From Thermoanaerobaculia bacterium (lineage in GTDB: Bacteria; Acidobacteriota; Thermoanaerobaculia; Gp7-AA8): 64,000 nucleotides of DNA. Numbering within the stretch: position 1 is the stretch's first letter; each line of letters begins with the position of its first letter. Both the position numbers and the translations under genes were made by a program. Location: contig JADGNZ010000003.1 of assembly GCA_017883205.1 (NCBI GenBank), positions 124,001 through 188,000 of the forward strand, given 5' to 3'. The notes below the pieces were generated by a model. That model did no database searches. It saw only the letters and a program-made list of their open reading frames with translations, and was not told the DNA's origin. Positions 58,904-64,000 of the stretch are shown in pieces.

Positions 58904-59326
58904 ATGGATCTCGTACTCAAACTTCGTGAAGTCCGCCGCCTCAAGGGTCTCAGCCAGAAGGACGTAGCGCGCCTTTCCGGTGTCGGCGAAAAGACTATCA
59001 GCTCGTTCGAGACAGGCGAGCGCGTCGGGTCGATGAAACTCGCACAGCTCAAACGGCTGCTCGCGGTCTACGACATGACGGAGGCCGACTTTTTTGGTGG
59101 CGGGGTGGAGAAGAAGATCGCGCCGTGGGAGCTCGATCAGGACCAGTTCGCCACCGTGCGCATGCTCGAGGAGCTTCAGTCGCTACCGAAGCCATCGCAA
59201 CGCAACCTCCTGGCGAAGTTCCAGCTCATGATCGAAACGATCTCCGAGGTTCACGAACCACGGCACAGACGTCCTCGCTACCTTCGCGACGATCCCGACT
59301 GGCAGATGATGGCTTCGCGGAACTGA
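58904..59326 (+). CDS. Xre-family regulator downstream of lexA
   Basis: A 140-aa protein with an N-terminal Xre domain (LREVRRLKGLSQKDVARLSG, EKTISSFETGERVGSMKLAQ) and a helical C-terminal tail (LPKPSQRNLLAKFQLMIETI). It starts 21 bp after lexA with ribosome-binding site GAGGAAG, so both are probably one transcript. The tail has no known domain; I do not know its targets. Confidence 0.8.
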   Translation: MDLVLKLREVRRLKGLSQKDVARLSGVGEKTISSFETGERVGSMKLAQLKRLLAVYDMTEADFFGGGVEKKIAPWELDQDQFATVRMLEELQSLPKPSQRNLLAKFQLMIETISEVHEPRHRRPRYLRDDPDWQMMASRN

Positions 59327-59378
59327 GGTGGCGACTACAGATGGAGCCGGCCATCTTCAGATGACTGCGGCGAACGGT

Positions 59379-60231
59379 TTAATGCGCCATCGCCGCGCCC
59401 TGCATGGCCACATCCCACAGCTCGACGCGGTTGCGGCCGCGGTGCTTGGCGGAGTAGAGCGCGCGGTCGGCGCGGTCGATGAGGATTGAGGGGCTGACGA
59501 TTCCTTCGCCTTCCATCGAATCGATTCCGGCAATGCCGATCGATGCCGTTACGACGACGGAATCGCCACCCACGTTGAAGGAGCTCGACTCCATTCGTTC
59601 ACGAATTCGCTCGGCCACGACGGTCGTGTTGCCGGTCTTGGTTTCCGGAAGAACGACACAGAACTCCTCGCCGCCGTAACGGCCCGGAACGTCGTACACG
59701 CGGCAGCTATCGCGCAGAACCTGGGCAACGGCGCGCAGCACACCGTCGCCCGCGGCGTGGCCGAACGCATCGTTCACGCGCTTGAAGTGATCGATGTCGA
59801 GCATGAGGACCGAGACCGGACATCCGTGACGCAGCGACCGGTTCATCTCGCTGTCGATCTTCTCCATCACGTACCAGCGGTTATAAAGGCCTGTCAGCGA
59901 GTCGCGCGCCGAGATCTCGGCGAGAGTGCGGTTCTTCATGACCAGATCGAGATTGTCGCTCTCCATTTCGGCCAGACGCCGCTCCAACTCGCGAACGCGT
60001 CCATCGCGCTCGCCTGGCGAAGCGCACGACCGAAGCCACTTCGCGAACGAGGTCTCGTCCGGAGGCGCTGAATGCGTCGTCGTCTCGCACCGCCAGCGTC
60101 GGTGTCAGCACGAACGACTGCGCCCCATCCTCGGACGCGGGATCAACCAGGGAAACTTCCTTGTGGAGTAACGCAGACAGCGACCGCACGATGCGGCCCG
60201 CCGCGTCTTCGGCGAAGCTCATCTCACACAC
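59379..60231 (-). pseudogene. Diguanylate cyclase with a frameshift
   Basis: The upstream part (60231 leftward: MCEMSFAEDAAGRIVRSLSA) encodes a GAF-like or other N-terminal segment to about residue 70 (VVRFAR), then the frame shifts near 60014. The downstream frame gives ERDGRVRELERRLAEMESDN, a coiled coil, and a full GGDEF domain: DSLTGLYNRWYV, DIDHFKRVNDAFGHAAGD, active site GGEEF (RYGGEEFCVVLPE). One base fewer in AGGCGAG would restore FARERDGR. Start codon 60229-60231 or the ATG at 60222. The catalytic domain is intact. A lesion or assembly error is likely. Confidence 0.78.
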
Positions 60232-60314
60232 TCCCTTGTTTGGGTCGCGCGGAGTATGCGTAGGGAGCGCGACTTGGTCAAGCTCCGATAATGGTGACGA
60301 CGGAACGACGGAAG

Positions 60315-61253
60315 TTACCGATGCTCGATGCGAAAGCGGTTGATACCGGCGCGGATCTCATCGCCGCTCTGGACCTTCGTGTCGTGCGCCGGCAACGTGT
60401 TCAGGAAGGTGCCGTTACGGCTGCCGAGGTCGCGGACGCGGATCGAGCCATCGGCGTCGGGACCGACCTCGAAGTGCCGCCGGGAAAGGAACTCGTCAGG
60501 CACACGGACGTGACCTTCGCGGCCAACGACGAGCCCCGACGCTGGAATTTCGAACTCCTGACCGTTCAGCGCTCCATCGATGCAGATCAGAACGGGACGC
60601 GTCGCCGGTGCTGCCGCCGGCGTTCGCTGCGTGATCTTGTGCGCGAGCTCCGCCTCTTCGAGCGGTGCTTCCGCATCCCCGCGAATCGGTTCCACCAGAG
60701 CGCCCGGCTCGCCGGTTGGCTCGATACTGACGAGCGCGGAGCCCACACGCAGCAAATGTGTTCCGTCGCTGATCGAGGTCTCGCTGATCCGCTGCCCGTC
60801 CAGAAATGTCCCCATGTGCGAATCAGCGTCGCGCACGATCAGGTCATCCCCCTGAAGCGAAATCGAGCAATGACGGAGCGACAGGTCCGACTCAGCCAGC
60901 TCGACGTGACAACCTTTCCGGCCGATCCAGAGAGGGTAATTCCCGATCGTGAAGACCTTGTTGACCGCCTCCCTGGCGCCGCGGGCGATGATGCGGATCG
61001 ATCGTGGCCGTCCGGGCGGCTTTGGAGTCGCGACAGGCGCAGCAGGAGTGTCGCCGGACCGCTCCACTTTGTATGGCTCAAGGTCGATTTCCTTGATCTC
61101 GCCCGGATTCATCAGGCGCGCCAGCAGCGCCGCCTTGCTGCCAGAAATCCACTCGCCGCAATGGCACGTGGCGATGGAATTCGGGAGGCGAACGGCGATC
61201 ACGCCCGGGACGTCGTAGGCCTGTCCGCATTTCGCGCAGCGGATTAGAGGCAT
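60315..61253 (-). CDS. FHA-domain protein with N-terminal zinc ribbon
   Basis: A 312-aa protein from ATG 61251-61253 ([20 protein letters not shown]). CxxC (about residues 6-9) and CHC (about 30-32) form a zinc ribbon. First FHA domain about 85-180 ([20 protein letters not shown]); second about 220-312 ([29 protein letters not shown]). Both have Gly-Arg, Ser and Arg-His phospho-threonine contacts. It probably relays Ser/Thr kinase signalling. Divergent from the methyl-accepting protein. Confidence 0.83.
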   Translation of the reverse strand: MPLIRCAKCGQAYDVPGVIAVRLPNSIATCHCGEWISGSKAALLARLMNPGEIKEIDLEPYKVERSGDTPAAPVATPKPPGRPRSIRIIARGAREAVNKVFTIGNYPLWIGRKGCHVELAESDLSLRHCSISLQGDDLIVRDADSHMGTFLDGQRISETSISDGTHLLRVGSALVSIEPTGEPGALVEPIRGDAEAPLEEAELAHKITQRTPAAAPATRPVLICIDGALNGQEFEIPASGLVVGREGHVRVPDEFLSRRHFEVGPDADGSIRVRDLGSRNGTFLNTLPAHDTKVQSGDEIRAGINRFRIEHR

Positions 61254-61300
61254 GCGAGGATGATAGCGCAGCGCCATACGCTACACTTCCGCTCATTCGC

Positions 61301-63355
61301 ATGCTCTCCGGCACCCCCACAGAGACTCCCGCTCGCCGCCTCGGTCTTCGGCCAAAATTCATTATCGCGTTCGCGTTGCAGACGCTCGTCAGCGCGATGC
61401 TCATCGTCGGTCTCGAGCAATGGCGCGTGCACACGGTCGTCCGCGATGAGTTGATTTCGCACGCGGACGCGCTCTCTCGCACGGTGGCTTTGGCCGCGGC
61501 GAGCAGCTTGAAAACGTCGCGCACCGACGAGCTCCGGGCGATCACCAGTGACCTCAGATCGAGGTCCTGGATCGACTATGCCGACTTCGTCACCGCGGAT
61601 GGGAAGGTTCTCGCGGCGCAAGGTACGGCGCCCGAGACCCTTTCCCTCACGCCGGGCCGGTCGCAACTTCTGAACAAAGACGGTGAGACGCTTCACACCT
61701 TCGTCGTCCCGATCGCCGGCGCCACCGCCTTCTTCCGGCTCGTTGCCAACGAGCGGGATGCGCTCTCCGTTGCGCAACGACTACGCTGGTCGAACTTCGG
61801 CGTTGTAATCCTCGCTCTTCTAATTGCCATCGGTCTCGCGCTGCTCTCCTCCCGCTTCATCATTCGTCCCGTTCTCGATCTCGCCGATCACGCCCGCGGC
61901 CTTGCGAAGGGAGATCTCACGCAGCGCGCCACCGTTCAATCCAGCGATGAGATCGGCGACCTTGCCGAGGCATTCAACGCCATGGCGGGCAGCCTGGAGA
62001 GGACGATCACGAAGCTCGTTCGCTCGCAGTCCCAACTTAAGTCCGTCGTTGAGAACGTCGGCACACAATCGCGCAATGTCGCGGAGCGCGTAAGTGAACA
62101 GCGCGCGATGATCGACAACAACTACCACTCGATCGATCAGCTCAACAACGGCGTTCGCAAGATCACCGACAACGTTGAGGCGCTTTCTGCGTCCTCCGAA
62201 GAGACGTCGTCTTCCATGCTGGAGATGGTGGCTTCGATTGAAGAAGTCAGCCGCCACACCGACACGCTTTTCAACTCGGTCGAGGAGACCGCCTCCGCCA
62301 CCAGCGAGATGGTGAGCTCGATCAGCGAGGTCGATCAGAACGTCGACTACCTCGCCAACTTCGTGACCGACACGTCCTCGTCGATGGTGGAGATGAGCGC
62401 ATCCATCGCGCAGGTCGAGGCGAACGCCGCGCGGTCGTACGACCTTGCTCTCGCGGTCGCCGACGCCGCCGAATCGGGGATGAAGGCGGTGCGCGAGACG
62501 ATCGACGGGATGGAACAGATTCGCCGCTCTGTCGCCGAGTCCAACGCCGTCATCACTCGGCTGGGAGATCGGTCGATTGCCATCGGCAAGATTCTCAACG
62601 TCATCGAGGACATCGCCGAGCAGACGAATCTTCTCGCGCTGAACGCAGCGATCCTCGCGGCATCGGCCGGAGAGCACGGCAAGGGCTTCTCCGTCGTAGC
62701 CGCCGAGATTCGCGACCTTTCGGAGCGCACCGCATCCTCCACGCGCGAGATCGCCAATCTCATCCGCTCCGTGCAGGAGGAGGTTAGCAACGCGCTCCGC
62801 TCGATGTCGTCCGGCACCAAGCTCGTAGAAGACGGCGTGTCGCTTTCGCACGAGGCGGGAAAGGCGTTGAACAATATTCTCGATTCATCGACCAAGGCGT
62901 CGGGCATGGGGAAGGAGATCGCCGCCGGAACACGAGAGCAGACGGCCGGAAGCGAGAACATCACCCGCTCCATCGACCGGTTGCAGGAGCTTCTCAGCCA
63001 GATCAACGGCGCCACGACCCAACAGGCGCAGGGCTCCGACCACATCATGAACGCCGTCGAGTCGATGCGCGAGGTGACGAAGTACGTGCGCCAGGCCATG
63101 ACCGAACAGCGCTCCGGCTCCTCGATGATCTCCGCCTCGGCCGAGAAGATGATCGACATGATTCACGAGATCTTCCAGGTGGCCACCAATCAGGCTGCCG
63201 AGAGCGAGAAGATCGTAGCCACGATGGAACAGGTGCGCGCTCTCGCCGAAGGCAGCGGGAGCTATGCCGCCGAGATGGGCGAATCGCTCACGCTTCTCTC
63301 CGACGCCATACGCGGATTGGACGAAGAGATCCGCCGCTTCCGCGTGCGCGCTTGA
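61301..63355 (+). CDS. Methyl-accepting chemotaxis-type transducer
   Basis: A 684-aa protein. Helices at about residues 19-38 and 167-188 enclose a small periplasmic sensor of about 125 residues. HAMP follows ([20 protein letters not shown]) and then a very long signalling coiled coil with the tip [20 protein letters not shown] and [20 protein letters not shown]. The tip is recognisable, although the flanking GAF-like repeats ([20 protein letters not shown]) are longer than in E. coli MCPs. No che genes are nearby, so a chemotaxis or type IV-pilus role is open. Confidence 0.87.
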   Translation: MLSGTPTETPARRLGLRPKFIIAFALQTLVSAMLIVGLEQWRVHTVVRDELISHADALSRTVALAAASSLKTSRTDELRAITSDLRSRSWIDYADFVTADGKVLAAQGTAPETLSLTPGRSQLLNKDGETLHTFVVPIAGATAFFRLVANERDALSVAQRLRWSNFGVVILALLIAIGLALLSSRFIIRPVLDLADHARGLAKGDLTQRATVQSSDEIGDLAEAFNAMAGSLERTITKLVRSQSQLKSVVENVGTQSRNVAERVSEQRAMIDNNYHSIDQLNNGVRKITDNVEALSASSEETSSSMLEMVASIEEVSRHTDTLFNSVEETASATSEMVSSISEVDQNVDYLANFVTDTSSSMVEMSASIAQVEANAARSYDLALAVADAAESGMKAVRETIDGMEQIRRSVAESNAVITRLGDRSIAIGKILNVIEDIAEQTNLLALNAAILAASAGEHGKGFSVVAAEIRDLSERTASSTREIANLIRSVQEEVSNALRSMSSGTKLVEDGVSLSHEAGKALNNILDSSTKASGMGKEIAAGTREQTAGSENITRSIDRLQELLSQINGATTQQAQGSDHIMNAVESMREVTKYVRQAMTEQRSGSSMISASAEKMIDMIHEIFQVATNQAAESEKIVATMEQVRALAEGSGSYAAEMGESLTLLSDAIRGLDEEIRRFRVRA

Positions 63356-63394
63356 TGCTCCAACAACGCTGAAGGCGTCGTCGGAAGGAGTCTC

Positions 63395-64000
63395 TTACCG
63401 CGCTTCCACCGCCTCGCGCAGTTTCTCCGCCTGGAAGTGGCCGAGAAGCGGCTCGAGGAGGACGTCGAGATTGCCGTTCATGATGTCGGGGAGGTTGTGG
63501 ACGGTGAGACCGATGCGGTGATCGGTGACGCGGTCTTGCGGGAAATTGTAGGTGCGGATCTTCTCCGACCGGTCGCCGCTGCCAATCAGCCCTTTGCGTG
63601 TCGCCGATAGCTCGGTCTCACGCTTCTGACGCTCGATGTCGTAAAGGCGCGCCTTCATGACCTTGAGCGCCTTCTGCCGGTTCTTGATCTGCGATTTCTC
63701 GTCCTGACACGACACCACCACGCCGGTGGGCAGGTGCGTCATGCGGACCGCAGAGTAGGTCGTGTTTACCGACTGGCCGCCGGGACCGGACGAACAGAAA
63801 GTATCGATGCGCAGGTCCTTTTCGTTGACCTGGATGTCGATGTCCTCGACCTCGGGGAGAACTGCCACGGTGATAGCCGACGTGTGAATGCGCCCTTGCG
63901 TCTCGGTCTGGGGAACGCGCTGGACCCGATGCACGCCTGACTCGAATTTCAGTCTCGAATAGACCTTGTTACCTTCGATGAGCAGGGTGGCGTCTTTGAT
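63395..64000 (-). CDS. prfA: Peptide chain release factor 1, C-terminal part (partial)
   Basis: The stop is at 63395; the gene runs off the window's right edge (202 codons visible, including the stop). [18 protein letters not shown], then [20 protein letters not shown] with the universal GGQ motif, and [20 protein letters not shown] identify class I release factors; the [10 protein letters not shown] version fits RF1. GGQ triggers peptidyl-tRNA hydrolysis. The codon-reading PxT motif is outside the visible part, so RF1 versus RF2 rests on similarity. Confidence 0.92.
   Translation of the reverse strand: MKDATLLIEGNKVYSRLKFESGVHRVQRVPQTETQGRIHTSAITVAVLPEVEDIDIQVNEKDLRIDTFCSSGPGGQSVNTTYSAVRMTHLPTGVVVSCQDEKSQIKNRQKALKVMKARLYDIERQKRETELSATRKGLIGSGDRSEKIRTYNFPQDRVTDHRIGLTVHNLPDIMNGNLDVLLEPLLGHFQAEKLREAVEAR

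Overview
The window is high-GC, gene-dense bacterial chromosome with no rRNA, no CRISPR array and one tRNA-like gene. The gene content suggests an acidobacterium, perhaps Thermoanaerobaculia-like: a VWFA protein of the type first described in Acidobacteria, MacB-type permease pairs, a fused amidohydrolase, a cytochrome c/PHM-like monooxygenase and small KGG-type proteins. This placement is inference from gene types; no marker gene was compared. Two reading-frame breaks in otherwise intact genes (near 45926 and 60014) could be assembly errors or real lesions.

Layout. 1-9.8 kb is housekeeping and membrane functions: a Gre-like factor (partial), a membrane spermidine-synthase-like protein, a quinone oxidoreductase, an ABC-2 exporter pair, exonuclease III, and an OmpA/VWFA/YkgJ cluster. 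9.9-13.3 kb carries a small Xre regulator, a 42-bp tandem array, a PD-(D/E)XK-like protein, MoaE with an apparent CTG start, a Nudix hydrolase and a metallo-beta-lactamase-fold hydrolase. 13.3-22.0 kb is accessory: a 21-bp tandem array, an Xre/ribbon-helix-helix/HicB-like group, a two-TM protein, a lipoprotein, a second 20/21-bp array, and a 4,826-bp mobile element (17123-21948) inserted inside that array.

The mobile element is the main result. It has 34-bp terminal inverted repeats whose outer 18 bp are identical, an 8-bp target duplication (GCTTTTTG) and an IS1-family transposase. Between the ends it carries a trypsin-like protease with a 68-aa partner, an odd tRNA-like gene, a HigB/HigA-like toxin-antitoxin pair coupled to a DUF3467 protein, a KGG-type small protein and three further HTH regulators. 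It looks like a cargo-carrying IS1-family element.

22.0-33.2 kb returns to core functions: M14 peptidase, ornithine carbamoyltransferase, SH3/TonB-C protein, endonuclease IV, isocitrate dehydrogenase, amidohydrolase plus monooxygenase-like protein, and a hybrid histidine kinase. A two-gene cassette at 33.3-34.5 kb (PD-(D/E)XK-like nuclease plus small conserved protein) is a second accessory candidate. 34.5-43.1 kb holds an AttH-type lipocalin, a TPR/double cNMP-binding protein, PurD, an orphan PAS membrane sensor and MaeB. 43.3-50.8 kb is a MacB-like tripartite export operon followed by a sigma-54-type response regulator and its kinase; a sigma-54-like promoter lies in front of the operon. 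50.8-56.2 kb has a secreted protein, a decayed copy of the kinase 3' end, a Wzm/Wzt-type polysaccharide exporter, a ~500-bp 21-bp tandem array and a glycosyltransferase. 56.2-64 kb encodes an amidohydrolase lipoprotein, LexA, an Xre regulator, a frame-broken diguanylate cyclase, an FHA protein, a methyl-accepting protein and release factor 1 (partial).

A recurring theme is non-coding tandem arrays with 21- or 42-bp periods, plus long inverted intergenic modules (GAGATCAG type, GGGGAGTGG type, CACAGACA type) between genes.
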